DNA from: DASQZK01 sp963732905
Lineage (GTDB): Bacteria > Bacteroidota > Bacteroidia > Bacteroidales > GCA-2748055
Assembly: GCA_963732905.1 (NCBI GenBank)
Contig: CAVTBM010000006.1
Coordinates: forward strand, 124,001-188,000
Length of the DNA stretch: 64,000 bases
Direction of reading: 5' to 3'
The translations under genes and the position numbers were made by a program. The notes beneath the pieces were generated by a model that had not been told where the DNA came from, searched no databases, and saw only the letters and a program-made list of their open reading frames with translations. Numbering within the stretch: the stretch's first letter is position 1; each line of letters starts with the position of its first letter. Of the stretch, positions 36,382 through 45,540 are shown one piece after another.

Positions 36382-36389
36382 TAGATTTG
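36382..36389 (+). promoter_or_regulatory. TAGATTTG -7 element, rightward
   Basis: TAGATTTG matches the Bacteroidota -7 consensus TAnnTTTG exactly. No clear TTG is found at -33; the last TTAACC box (36365-36370) occupies that place, which would suit an activator-dependent promoter. Transcription would begin near 36393. Confidence 0.5.
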
Positions 36390-36392
36390 TAC

Positions 36393-36487
36393 CACAAGAT
36401 CACCAACGAAAACAGATAATATTTCATAGACCAGCGTAGAGGGTAGAGTAGACCGGGGGTCGGACATTAGTTCGGCCCCCTTTTTTT
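36393..36487 (+). ncRNA. Candidate small RNA or terminated leader of about 95 nt
   Basis: There is no open reading frame here, yet the segment has a -7 element (36382) and ends in a very strong terminator: an 11-bp stem (36455-36465 with 36470-36480, two G-T pairs, loop ATTA) followed by seven T residues. No rightward gene precedes it; rprX runs the other way. The transcript would therefore be a free small RNA, or an attenuated leader of the DnaJ-like gene that begins 92 bases later. The stretch before the stem is rich in GTAGAG-type repeats (AGCGTAGAGGGTAGAGTAGA). Expression is inferred. Confidence 0.5.
36455..36487 (+). terminator. Rho-independent terminator of the candidate small RNA
   Basis: GGGGGTCGGAC pairs with GTTCGGCCCCC across an ATTA loop and is followed by TTTTTTT. 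The position, between divergent rprX and the DnaJ gene, is not explained by any coding gene, so it needs a short transcript of its own. Confidence 0.88.
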
Positions 36488-36579
36488 GTTTCCCTGCCGC
36501 ACTGCGAAGCATAAAATATTCCGGTTATTTATGAATTCACGTATAATTCTTTTAGATTGCAGGACCTACTTCACCTGCC

Positions 36580-37824
36580 ATGTTTGACAAATACTATGCA
36601 CTGCTGGGTGTACGTCCCGGTGTGGAAGAAAAGGAACTCAAAAAAAAATACCGGAAGCTGGCCTTAAAGTATCATCCCGACGTGAATAAAAGTCCGGACG
36701 CCGCTGATCATTTCCGCGAGATTTGTGAGGCATATGAGATCGTTTTCCACCAGGAAAAAAGGGATGCCGAGATCCACATTTCACATCCGTATGAAGAAGC
36801 AGAATTTGATCCCTCCGAATATGAAGAAATCATACGCGAGGCACGGGAAAAAGCACGGGAAAGGGCCCGGATTAAATATGAAAAGCTGAAAGCGGAACGC
36901 GAGTTTTTTGAAAATAATGATTTCTTCCTTGTTTTGCGATATATCGGGCATTACCTGGCCCTTCCCATTGGTCTGGCAATGGTCCTGGTTCCGGTGTACA
37001 TGGCCATAACCCGGGAATTCATGATCCTTTTCGGCACTATTTTTTTCTGGGTAGTCGGTCTGGTTATTTTAAGTCATATTTACAGCAACCGCAAGACCTG
37101 GTTTTATCTGGGAAAACTTAAGACTACATGGAAAGAAGTTGCGGATTTTTTCAGGGTACAAATCAACCAGGATGCACGCGAAGACTGTTTTTACTCCAGG
37201 CATCAGAAGGCCAACTCAACTCCCTTCCGGTATTCCATGCTAAAAGTGCGTGACATTCAGCTGGATAATTACGGACCTTTCATGCACAGTGTAGGTTATA
37301 AAAGGAAATATCACGAAGTCGTTATTCCAAGAAGTGCGCATGCTTACCGTATTCATTTCATCCTTGGATTCGTCAAACCCGCCGTGCTGATTTTCTCCCT
37401 GATCTTTTTTCCCGTGCCCAGCTTTGTCTGGAGGCTGGTTCTGGGAATAGCTTCGGCGTGCATGGTATCCGGACTGGTGCTTCTGATTACCCTAACCCGG
37501 TCAAAAACGTCTTATCTGCTTAACCCTTTTTTACTTGTAAAGCTGTCGATCTGGTTAGTGGTGATCATTTCCCAGACCACCTTGTATCCTGGGATGGTCT
37601 TCTATACCACAACGATGATGGGGTTCTTCATCGCCTTTTTATTGTTCTTTCTTGATATGGTTCTGGATTTGATTTTCAGGATCCTTCCTTTTTATCCGAA
37701 GATATACCTCCCTCTGACGAAACAGCCTCCTGTGGTTATCAAACTCTTCCGTAACGGCTATCAGAACTACCTCGATATCCCGGTATGGTCTACCCTTTAT
37801 CCTTTTTTCCGTTGGTTATTCTGA
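36580..37824 (+). CDS. Membrane protein with an N-terminal J domain
   Basis: A 414-residue protein. Residues 1-65 form a J domain with the HPD motif (YHPDVNK), able to stimulate a DnaK ATPase. A highly charged helix (about 80-112, rich in Arg and Glu) leads into a membrane region with two helices at 120-165 and about four more between 260 and 370. The soluble part at 180-255 shows no known fold to me. It is not DnaJ proper: it lacks the Gly/Phe and zinc-finger regions. It may anchor DnaK at the inner membrane. The gene follows the candidate small RNA. Confidence 0.8.
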   Translation: MFDKYYALLGVRPGVEEKELKKKYRKLALKYHPDVNKSPDAADHFREICEAYEIVFHQEKRDAEIHISHPYEEAEFDPSEYEEIIREAREKARERARIKYEKLKAEREFFENNDFFLVLRYIGHYLALPIGLAMVLVPVYMAITREFMILFGTIFFWVVGLVILSHIYSNRKTWFYLGKLKTTWKEVADFFRVQINQDAREDCFYSRHQKANSTPFRYSMLKVRDIQLDNYGPFMHSVGYKRKYHEVVIPRSAHAYRIHFILGFVKPAVLIFSLIFFPVPSFVWRLVLGIASACMVSGLVLLITLTRSKTSYLLNPFLLVKLSIWLVVIISQTTLYPGMVFYTTTMMGFFIAFLLFFLDMVLDLIFRILPFYPKIYLPLTKQPPVVIKLFRNGYQNYLDIPVWSTLYPFFRWLF

Positions 37825-37830
37825 TCATCA

Positions 37831-38268
37831 TCAGCCGTCAATCAGTCTCTGACGGTTTTTGAGGTTCCCGGGATCGATGACGAAAACGGCCTGTACATTT
37901 TCGATGGAAGAGACTTTTTGCCTGATGTTACTGATATCGGGTATTCCGTCATCCCCCTGAATGAGAAGAAAAAAATCAATCTTTTTCAGCTCGTCAATCA
38001 GATATCCTTCTTCCCCTTTGTTGGCAATAAAGCGGTATTGAAGGTAACTGTCTTCATCTTTATAAAGGTAACATGCAAATCCCTGTTCGGTGTCCTCTTT
38101 TTTGCTATATGCCTGGTGATTTGCTGTCCTGGAAAACTGAAATCCGAGGGCGTTATTTATATTCCATATCAGTCTGTAATCTTTCTCGAAGGAAGAAATC
38201 CCCAGAAGATAAAAATCAAAATGATCTGTGTAATCGAGTCTGACTTTTTTCTTGTTCACAGCCGACAA
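37831..38268 (-). CDS. IPExxxVDY-type conserved protein
   Basis: A 145-residue soluble protein of the Bacteroidota-specific family named for an IPExxxVDY motif. The opening KKVRLDYTDHFDFYLLGISSFEKDYRLIWNIN and the middle DELKKIDFFLLIQG match that family; the signature stretch itself is divergent here (GIPDISNIRQKV). Its function is unknown. The association with rnc, fabF and acpP, as seen here, is conserved. It follows the rnc stop by 41 bases and converges with the DnaJ-like gene. Confidence 0.75.
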   Translation of the reverse strand: MSAVNKKKVRLDYTDHFDFYLLGISSFEKDYRLIWNINNALGFQFSRTANHQAYSKKEDTEQGFACYLYKDEDSYLQYRFIANKGEEGYLIDELKKIDFFLLIQGDDGIPDISNIRQKVSSIENVQAVFVIDPGNLKNRQRLIDG

Positions 38269-38309
38269 ATTTTTGATTAAAAGTAAGGAATTTGTGAATA
38301 ATGTGAAAG

Positions 38310-39038
38310 TCAGATGCTGGCAAGTTTATCCAGGGCAGACCGGGCAGCTTTTTGTTCGGCCTCCTTCTTGGAATTGCCGGCTCCTCTGCCGTATTCGTCA
38401 TCGTGAAGACGGATGTGCGTGACAAATTGAGGGAGGTGACCGGGCAGGGCAGACTCTTCACTGCTATCAAACACCAACTCCTGCTTGTTCTTCTGTGCCC
38501 ATTCAATCAGTTTGCTTTTATAATCGGTATCGGATTTTCTGAGTTTCTCAATGTCGACATATCTCTCAATAATGCGCTCGATAAATTTCCCAACCTGTTT
38601 ATAGCCTTTATCGAGATATATGGCACCGATCAGTGCCTCGAAAGCATTTCCATACAGGTGGCGTGATACGTTAACCGGATTGGTATGGGTAACCATCAGC
38701 TTATTAATCCCCATACGGTACGCCAGAAGGTTAAGGTGTTTCCGTTTTACCATTTTAGACCTCATTTTGGTCAGAAAGCCTTCATCTTTATGAGGAAAAT
38801 GGCGAAAGAGGTAATCGGCAACAACGGCAGCCAGAATGGCATCACCCAGATACTCGAGGCGTTCATTATTTATGAGTTCTCCATCGGGCATAACGACCGA
38901 AGCGGACTTATGAATAAAGGCCATTTCGTAAAGACGGATCCTTGCAGGAGCAAATCCGAGAATAGGTGTAAGCTTATTGACGAGTTCTTTGTTGCGGCTG
39001 AAAGGAATGACAAATATCCGACCAAAGCTTCCAAACAC
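38310..39038 (-). CDS. rnc: Ribonuclease III
   Basis: A 242-residue RNase III, which cleaves double-stranded RNA and matures rRNA precursors. The catalytic signature NNERLEYLGDAILAAVVADYL is at about 57-77, the second acidic cluster is in NAFEALIGAIYLDKG, and a double-stranded-RNA-binding domain fills the C terminus (about 170-240). Length is slightly above average because of an N-terminal extension (MFGSFGRIFVIPFSRNKELV). It starts 3 bases after fabF in the acpP-fabF-rnc operon. Confidence 0.96.
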   Translation of the reverse strand: MFGSFGRIFVIPFSRNKELVNKLTPILGFAPARIRLYEMAFIHKSASVVMPDGELINNERLEYLGDAILAAVVADYLFRHFPHKDEGFLTKMRSKMVKRKHLNLLAYRMGINKLMVTHTNPVNVSRHLYGNAFEALIGAIYLDKGYKQVGKFIERIIERYVDIEKLRKSDTDYKSKLIEWAQKNKQELVFDSSEESALPGHLPQFVTHIRLHDDEYGRGAGNSKKEAEQKAARSALDKLASI

Positions 39039-39041
39039 GTT

Positions 39042-40295
39042 TTAATTCCTTAGCTTTTTAAAGATGACCGAACTGTTATGACCACCAAAGCCAAAGGTAT
39101 TACTCATGGCACAGTGGACTTCCCTGTGCTGTGCCTTATTTGGCGTAAGATTCAGCCTGGGATCAATATCAGGATCCTGATTTTCAAGATTAATGGTTGG
39201 CGGAACGACATTGTCATTGATGGCCAGAATAGCTGTTATCGCTTCAACGGCACCGGCTGCTCCGAGAAGATGACCGGTCATTGATTTTGTGGCACTGATA
39301 TTCAGTTTAAAGGCTGCTTCGCCAAACACTTCCATGATGGCTCTTGTTTCGGAGATGTCGCCTTTGGGTGTTGATGTTCCGTGGACATTGATGTAGTCTA
39401 TATCGGAGGGGATCTTCCCGGCATCTTCGAGTGCTCTTTTCATAACTAACACAGCGCCAAGACCATCGGGATGAGGAGCAGTAAGGTGATAAGCATCGGC
39501 CGACATGCCACCGCCGGCAAATTCCGCGTAAATACGGGCGCCTCTCTTTACTGCATGTTCATATTCCTCCAAAATGAGTGCTCCTCCTCCTTCACCCATA
39601 ACAAAACCATCCCGGCTCACATCGAAAGGGCAAGAAGCTCTGGAAAAATTCTCATTATTGGTGGAAATGGCCTGCATACTGTTAAACCCGCCCATACCAG
39701 CTTCGTTGATGGCGGCTTCCGATCCGCCGGCTACCATAGCCGACGCTTTACCCAGCCGGATAAGATTATAGGCATCAATCAGAGCATTGGTTGATGAAGC
39801 ACATGCCGCTACCGTTCCGTAATTAGGACCACGGAACGTGTATTTCATTGAGATGTGGCCTGCAGCAATATCAGAAATCATTTTAGGGATGAAGAACGGA
39901 CTAAAACGCGGTTCATAATTCCCGGTCACATAATTCTTCATTTCATCCATAAAGGTTTCAATACCACCGATTCCCGATGCCCAGATCACTCCGATATTAT
40001 CTGTATCGAGTTCATCTAAGATGAACCCGCTGTCTTTAACTGCTTCATCAGCAGCTACCAGGGCAAACTGGGCATAGGGATCTAGTTTTCTGACTTCTTT
40101 TCTGTCAAAATACTGGGTGGGATCAAAGTTCTTAACTTCGCAGGCAAATTTGGTTTTGAATTTTGTGGCATCAAAACGGGTAATTAGGTTAGCTCCGCTA
40201 ACCCCGTCCACCAGATTCTTCCAGAAATCGTGTACATTATTCCCAAGGGGAGTAATAGCTCCGAGACCCGTGACAACAACCCGCTTTAATTCCAT
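39042..40295 (-). CDS. fabF: 3-oxoacyl-[acyl-carrier-protein] synthase II
   Basis: A 417-residue KAS II that elongates fatty acids by condensing malonyl-ACP with acyl-ACP. The Cys-His-His triad is visible: Cys in VAACASSTNALI (about 164), His in INVHGTSTPKGD (about 305) and His in SMTGHLLGAAGAVEA (about 342). It follows acpP by 20 bases and precedes rnc by 3, the standard Bacteroidota arrangement. Confidence 0.98.
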   Translation of the reverse strand: MELKRVVVTGLGAITPLGNNVHDFWKNLVDGVSGANLITRFDATKFKTKFACEVKNFDPTQYFDRKEVRKLDPYAQFALVAADEAVKDSGFILDELDTDNIGVIWASGIGGIETFMDEMKNYVTGNYEPRFSPFFIPKMISDIAAGHISMKYTFRGPNYGTVAACASSTNALIDAYNLIRLGKASAMVAGGSEAAINEAGMGGFNSMQAISTNNENFSRASCPFDVSRDGFVMGEGGGALILEEYEHAVKRGARIYAEFAGGGMSADAYHLTAPHPDGLGAVLVMKRALEDAGKIPSDIDYINVHGTSTPKGDISETRAIMEVFGEAAFKLNISATKSMTGHLLGAAGAVEAITAILAINDNVVPPTINLENQDPDIDPRLNLTPNKAQHREVHCAMSNTFGFGGHNSSVIFKKLRN

Positions 40296-40315
40296 AAATC
40301 CGTAAAAATTACTAA

Positions 40316-40552
40316 TTACTTAGCGTTTTCTTCAATGTATTTAACAGCTTCACCAACTGTGCTGATATTTTCAGCCTGATCATCAGGAATACCAATGTTG
40401 AATTCCTTTTCAAATTCCATGATCAGTTCAACAGTGTCGAGAGAATCAGCTCCAAGATCATTTGTGAAGCTTGCTTCGGGAGTAACTTCATTCTCATCAA
40501 CACCTAACTTATCAACGATAATGGCTTTTACTCTTGATGCGATATCAGACAT
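40316..40552 (-). CDS. acpP: Acyl carrier protein
   Basis: A 78-residue acyl carrier protein; the phosphopantetheine attachment serine is in DLGADSLDTVEL (about 38). I start at ATG 40552 (MSDIASRVKAIIVDKLG). The frame is open 61 codons further, but that part is Lys/Phe-rich, overlaps the promoter at 40598-40628 and has no counterpart in the family. Confidence 0.98.
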   Translation of the reverse strand: MSDIASRVKAIIVDKLGVDENEVTPEASFTNDLGADSLDTVELIMEFEKEFNIGIPDDQAENISTVGEAVKYIEENAK

Positions 40553-40597
40553 AGCGTAAAATTTAATTAATAATAATAACTTGATTTTTTGACTGTG

Positions 40598-40628
40598 CAA
40601 AGAAATGCAATAATCGCTTAAAAACAAA
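40598..40628 (-). promoter_or_regulatory. Promoter of the acpP-fabF-rnc operon
   Basis: Read leftwards, TTTG (40628-40625) and TTTCTTTG (40605-40598) are 19 bases apart. The -33 element is perfect and the -7 matches TAnnTTTG except for one base. The start would be near 40594, giving a leader of about 40 bases. Confidence 0.6.
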
Positions 40629-40745
40629 CAAAAAAAACATAATTTGACGTAAATTTTGATTTTTTTTGCGGAATATTTGGCTTTCAGATTTTTCAAAAAA
40701 TAAAAACGGTCGAATTTTAGGTTTAAAAGAAACAATCACAAACGC

Positions 40746-41327
40746 ATGACATTTAAAAAGATAGCCATATTTGCCTCAGGGTCGGGTACCAATGCCGAAA
40801 ATATCAGTCGATTTTTCCTAAAACGTGAATCGGCCAGGGTAGTGCTTATCTTATCCAATAAACAGGATGCCGGAGTGCACCAGAGAGCGGCCTCACTGAG
40901 CATCCCTTCGGTTAGTTTTTCAAGGGAGGATTTTTGCGAAAACGGGCGTGTTTTGCAGATTCTCAGAGATTACGAAATCGACTTTATCGTCCTGGCCGGA
41001 TTTCTCTGGCTGGTACCCTCTGACCTCATCCTGGCTTACCCAAAGCGGATCGTCAACATTCATCCTGCCTTGTTGCCTAAATACGGAGGCAGGGGCATGT
41101 ACGGACTTAACGTTCACCGCGCAGTTATTGAAAATGGCGATAAGGAATCAGGCATAACCATTCACTTTGTGAATGACCATTATGATGAAGGGAATATTAT
41201 CTTCCAGGCCAGGTGCCCGATAGATGCCGGCGACACCCCGGAAAGCCTGGCGGAAAAAGTCCACCTTCTCGAATACGAGTACTTCCCGAAAGTCATTGAG
41301 AAACTGGTATTGGGGACATCAGTATAA
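40746..41327 (+). CDS. purN: Phosphoribosylglycinamide formyltransferase (GART)
   Basis: A 193-residue enzyme that transfers the formyl group of 10-formyl-tetrahydrofolate to GAR in purine synthesis. It has the N-terminal FASGSGTNAENI loop, the active-site block NIHPALLPKYGGRGMYGLNVHRAV and the downstream SGITIHFVNDHYDEGNIIFQ with catalytic Asp. It is divergent from acpP, with 193 bp between them. Confidence 0.96.
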   Translation: MTFKKIAIFASGSGTNAENISRFFLKRESARVVLILSNKQDAGVHQRAASLSIPSVSFSREDFCENGRVLQILRDYEIDFIVLAGFLWLVPSDLILAYPKRIVNIHPALLPKYGGRGMYGLNVHRAVIENGDKESGITIHFVNDHYDEGNIIFQARCPIDAGDTPESLAEKVHLLEYEYFPKVIEKLVLGTSV

Positions 41328-41450
41328 ATCCGGGGGAATACCGGTAGGGAGATGTCCGCTAAAGACGACGTGGCGTCGCCACAGCTCTACATGACCGCTA
41401 TCACAGCGAAAGTCATTGCCCGAGTGATGCTGAACTGCGATTAACCTTCT

Positions 41451-42719
41451 TCAGAAACTCCCCACCATATACATCACCTGGTTTCTCACCTCTCTAAACC
41501 GGCTCATGTTTTCTTCTTTTACAGGCTCTACCGGTGGAGCTTTCATTTTCAGGGGATCTATGGCCTCCCCGTTTTTATAGACCCTGAAATCGAGGTGCGG
41601 CCCTGTAGCCAGGCCGGTACTGCCAACATAACCGATCACATCGCCCTGTTTCACATAACTTCCCTTTTGCAGACCCCTTGCATAGCCGTGCAGATGCATA
41701 TAGGAGGTGGTATAGACGCCGTTGTGTTTGATCTTAATAGCATTACCGCCTCCCGTGTTCCAGCCTTTGAAAACAACCAGTCCGTCGCCTATGGCATGTA
41801 CAGGTGTCCCTGTCGGAGCGGCGTAATCCACGCCATGGTGGGGCCGCCTGATCTTCAGGATGGGATGATAACGCGAATTTGAAAAGCGTGAACTGATCCT
41901 TGAATAACGCAGCGGAGCTTTCAGAAAAGCTTTTCGGAGACTCTGCCCCTTCTCATCGTAAAAATCCCAGGTACTGTCCTGCATAAAAGGAATCGCCCAG
42001 AAATCAACCCCGGCATGTCTGAAGTAAGCGCCTTCAATCCGACCGATCCCCAGGGAGGAGCTGTCAACGAAAAGTTCGTCATAAATCACCCTCATACTAT
42101 CTCCCTTCTGCAGACCGAAGAAATCGATGGACCAGGCATAAATCTCCGACAATCTCACCGCCAGCATTGGGTTTACACTTCGATCCGTCATGGCATTCCA
42201 TAAGGAAGACTCGATGGTACCGGAGAAAGATTGACGCACAGTATCGATATCTTTTATCCCGTTCCATACATCGAGGGAGTCTTTCAGACGAAAAACGACA
42301 TATTCGATGGGTGAATGTTCATATACCAGGTAATCCAGGGTTTTTGCCGAATCCCTTTCCAGAAATGCCGAGAATGGATTCCCTGACCGGAATTTCCGGA
42401 GATCGAAAATGCCCCTGGATTTTATATCGAGATCATGGATTTGCTGATTGCTGACCCCGTAACCGGTCAGAAGCATTGACAGAGGCTGATTACGTCCTAC
42501 TTTCCCCGTCACCACGTCGAATGAATCAGAAGGTATTCCGTATAAATACGTGATTACCGGCAAGGGTGGAACCTCCTCTACATCTTCTGTGGGTTGTGTT
42601 TCGTTGCTGATAGCAGCGGAATCGTGGAAGGTCTTCCATTTGTACATTAAAAAAATGACCGCCAGCACTGCTATGGTAATGATCAGAATAAGGTATTTTT
42701 TTTTCACTTGAGCATACAA
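41451..42719 (-). CDS. M23-type peptidase with an altered HxH motif
   Basis: A 422-residue exported protein with one N-terminal membrane segment (about 8-25), a long OapA/LysM-like middle region and a C-terminal M23 domain (about 285-390). M23 zinc enzymes cut peptidoglycan crosslinks. The first metal motif is present (H294-x3-D298 in RPHHGVDYAAPTG). The second, normally HxH, reads GPHLDFRV, so the last zinc ligand His is Asp377. Asp can bind zinc, and a GPHLD form recurs in Bacteroidota, so activity is possible but altered or lost function cannot be excluded. No ATG lies in frame; TTG 42719 or GTG 42707 is the start, 2-15 bases after leuS. Confidence 0.82.
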   Translation of the reverse strand: MYAQVKKKYLILIITIAVLAVIFLMYKWKTFHDSAAISNETQPTEDVEEVPPLPVITYLYGIPSDSFDVVTGKVGRNQPLSMLLTGYGVSNQQIHDLDIKSRGIFDLRKFRSGNPFSAFLERDSAKTLDYLVYEHSPIEYVVFRLKDSLDVWNGIKDIDTVRQSFSGTIESSLWNAMTDRSVNPMLAVRLSEIYAWSIDFFGLQKGDSMRVIYDELFVDSSSLGIGRIEGAYFRHAGVDFWAIPFMQDSTWDFYDEKGQSLRKAFLKAPLRYSRISSRFSNSRYHPILKIRRPHHGVDYAAPTGTPVHAIGDGLVVFKGWNTGGGNAIKIKHNGVYTTSYMHLHGYARGLQKGSYVKQGDVIGYVGSTGLATGPHLDFRVYKNGEAIDPLKMKAPPVEPVKEENMSRFREVRNQVMYMVGSF

Positions 42720-42721
42720 AT

Positions 42722-45481
42722 TTAGATAACAACATTAATAATTTTGCCCGGAACGATGATGATTTTCCGGGGTTCTTTTCCTTCCAGCCATTTCTGCCCA
42801 ATGTCATGTGAAACCACCTTCCTCTCAATTTCCTTCAGGGGCATGTCAAGTGGAAGCCTGATCTTAAACCGCATCTTCCCGTTGAATGACACAGGGTATT
42901 CGTAATCATTCTCAATCAGGTATTTCTCATCATACTGCGGAAAAGCAGCATTAACCACACTGCCTTCATTCCCCATCGCATGCCACAATTCTTCTGTGAT
43001 ATGCGGGGCAAACGGGGCCAGGACGATAACCAGATTCTGCAGTACAGCCTTTTTATGACAGTTAAGATCGGTTAATCCGTTCACGCAAATCATAAATTCA
43101 CTGACCGAAGTGTTAAAGGAGAACTTCTCAATGTCCTCAGAAACCTTCTTTATCGTGCGGTGCAGGATCCTGAGTTCTTCCCCTTCCGGAGCTTCACCGG
43201 TAACGGTCCAGCCGTCCTGATCACTGTAAAACAGTTTCCAGAACTTGCGAAGGAATTTATATACCCCGTCGATACCATTGGTATCCCATGGTTTGGACTG
43301 TTCAATAGGGCCAAGGAACATTTCATACATCCGGAGTGTGTCTGCTCCGTACTTTTCGATGATACTATCGGGATTAACCACATTGTACATCGATTTGGAC
43401 ATCTTTTCAACGGCCCATCCGCAGATATATTTCCCATCTTCCAAAATAAAATCGGCTTTCAGGTATTCCGGGTTCCATTTCCTGAAGGTGTCGACATCGA
43501 GTACATCATTGTGTACAATGTTGACATCCACATGGATAGGTGTAACCTCATAGCCGTCTTTTAGTCCTGCTGAAACAAAAGTATTGGTATCCCTGATCCT
43601 GAAAACGAAGTTTGAACGACCCTGTATCATCCCCTGGTTCACCAGTTTCCGGAATGGTTCATCGGATACCACATAGCCCAGGTCAAACAGGAATTTATTC
43701 CAGAACCGTGAATACATCAGGTGACCCACGGCATGTTCGATACCACCGATATACAGATCCACGTCGCGCCAGTACTCGTTTGCCTCACGGGATACCAATG
43801 CCCGGTCATTCTGTGGATCCATATACCTTAAATAATAAGCTGAAGAGCCGGCAAATCCCGGCATGGTACTCAGTTCGAGTGGATAACCTTCAGCAGTTTT
43901 CCAGTTTTTAGCGCGTCCCAGCGGAGGGTCCCCATCTTCAGTGGGCTTGAAAGCGTCCACTTCGGGAAGCCTGAGAGGCAGATCCATTTCATCGAGCGGG
44001 TATGGCAGCCCGTCCTTGTAGTATACAGGGAAGGGTTCACCCCAGTAACGCTGACGGCTGAAGATGGCATCGCGCAACCGGTAATTCACCCGGCGCTTGC
44101 CGATGCCGCGTGATTCGAGTTCTGTAACAATTTTTTCGATGGCTTCGGGAACCATCATTCCGCTGATGAAATCCGAATTGATGACCCTGGCTTCCTTTGA
44201 GTCGAAAGCGCCCAGGGAAATGTCCCCTTCGATCACCTGAGGTATGGGCAGCTTAAAATGTTTTGCAAAAGCATAGTCCCGCTCATCATGTGCAGGCACA
44301 GCCATAATTGCCCCGGTGCCATAACCTGCAAGCACGTACTCACTGATCCATACCGGCAGTTCATCCCCGGTGAAAGGATGAATTGCGTAACTTCCGGTAA
44401 ACACGCCGGTGATCTTCCTGGCCTCAGCCATACGCTCCCGTTCTGAACGGGTCTTCGTGTATGCCAGGTATTCTTCCACCTTTTCGCGGTTTTCCTGTGT
44501 GGTTAAAAGACCTGCCAGTTCACTCTCAGGAGCAATTACCATAAAGCTTACCCCGAAAAGCGTATCCGGGCGGGTAGTGAAGATCTGCATTTTCTGAGTA
44601 TGACCCTTAAGACCGAACCAGATATCGGCTCCTTCTGAACGGCCGATCCAGTTCCGCTGTATCTCCTTCAGAGATTCAGACCATTCGATGCCGTCGAGAC
44701 CATCTACGAGACGCCGTGCATAAGCTGTTATTCTGAGAAGCCATTGCTGCATCTTCTTCTGTTCAACCGGGTGTCCCCCCCTGATCGAATATCCTTCCTT
44801 CACTTCATCATTGGCCAGCACGGTTCCCAGCGCAGGGCACCAGTTCACCATGCTCTCAGCCCGGTAGGCCAGCCGGTAATTCAAAAGCGTCTCCTGCTGC
44901 CTTCTTTCATCCATGCCACGCCATTCCTCAGCCGTAAAACTCATGTCTTCCGTACAGGCAGCATGGACACCGGATGTACCATTCCTTTTAAAGGCAGCAA
45001 CCAGGTCCTCAATGGGTTCTGCCTTTTGAACATCGGTATTGTAATAATGTTTGAACATCAGGATAAATGCCCACTGCGTCCACTTATAATACCCCGGATC
45101 ACAGGTTCTGACTTCACGGTCCCAATCGTATGAGAAACCGATCTTATCCATCTGTTCGCGGTAACGGTTAATATTGTTTTCGGTAGTGGTGGCCGGATGC
45201 TGCCCTGTCTGAATGGCGTACTGCTCGGCAGGCAGTCCGAAAGCATCATAACCCATGGGGTGTAATACGTTATACCCCTGAAGCCGTTTATAACGCGAAT
45301 AGATATCCGATGCAATATATCCCAGCGGATGGCCAACATGCAATCCGGCTCCCGACGGATACGGAAACATATCCAGGACATAAAATTTCGGCTTCCCGGG
45401 GTCAGCCTCGACCTTATAAATCTTATTCTTCTTCCAGTATTCCTGCCATTTCTTCTCTATGGCCTGTGCATTATATTCCAT
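42722..45481 (-). CDS. leuS: Leucyl-tRNA synthetase
   Basis: A 919-residue class I synthetase. The HIGH motif is YPSGAGLHVGHPLGY (about 42-56) and the KMSKS motif is intact (KMSKSMYNVVNPD, near 700). The editing domain with its threonine-rich TTRPDTLFG block lies near 280. The protein starts at ATG 45481 (MEYNAQAIEKKWQEYW); eleven further codons upstream are open but non-conserved. It charges tRNA(Leu). The M23 gene follows at once; a tandem repeat lies upstream. Confidence 0.98.
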   Translation of the reverse strand: MEYNAQAIEKKWQEYWKKNKIYKVEADPGKPKFYVLDMFPYPSGAGLHVGHPLGYIASDIYSRYKRLQGYNVLHPMGYDAFGLPAEQYAIQTGQHPATTTENNINRYREQMDKIGFSYDWDREVRTCDPGYYKWTQWAFILMFKHYYNTDVQKAEPIEDLVAAFKRNGTSGVHAACTEDMSFTAEEWRGMDERRQQETLLNYRLAYRAESMVNWCPALGTVLANDEVKEGYSIRGGHPVEQKKMQQWLLRITAYARRLVDGLDGIEWSESLKEIQRNWIGRSEGADIWFGLKGHTQKMQIFTTRPDTLFGVSFMVIAPESELAGLLTTQENREKVEEYLAYTKTRSERERMAEARKITGVFTGSYAIHPFTGDELPVWISEYVLAGYGTGAIMAVPAHDERDYAFAKHFKLPIPQVIEGDISLGAFDSKEARVINSDFISGMMVPEAIEKIVTELESRGIGKRRVNYRLRDAIFSRQRYWGEPFPVYYKDGLPYPLDEMDLPLRLPEVDAFKPTEDGDPPLGRAKNWKTAEGYPLELSTMPGFAGSSAYYLRYMDPQNDRALVSREANEYWRDVDLYIGGIEHAVGHLMYSRFWNKFLFDLGYVVSDEPFRKLVNQGMIQGRSNFVFRIRDTNTFVSAGLKDGYEVTPIHVDVNIVHNDVLDVDTFRKWNPEYLKADFILEDGKYICGWAVEKMSKSMYNVVNPDSIIEKYGADTLRMYEMFLGPIEQSKPWDTNGIDGVYKFLRKFWKLFYSDQDGWTVTGEAPEGEELRILHRTIKKVSEDIEKFSFNTSVSEFMICVNGLTDLNCHKKAVLQNLVIVLAPFAPHITEELWHAMGNEGSVVNAAFPQYDEKYLIENDYEYPVSFNGKMRFKIRLPLDMPLKEIERKVVSHDIGQKWLEGKEPRKIIIVPGKIINVVI

Positions 45482-45540
45482 GAATCCGCTTTTATATAAC
45501 TTATTTGAAAGCACAAAATTAAGAAAAGTTATGTCTAAAT

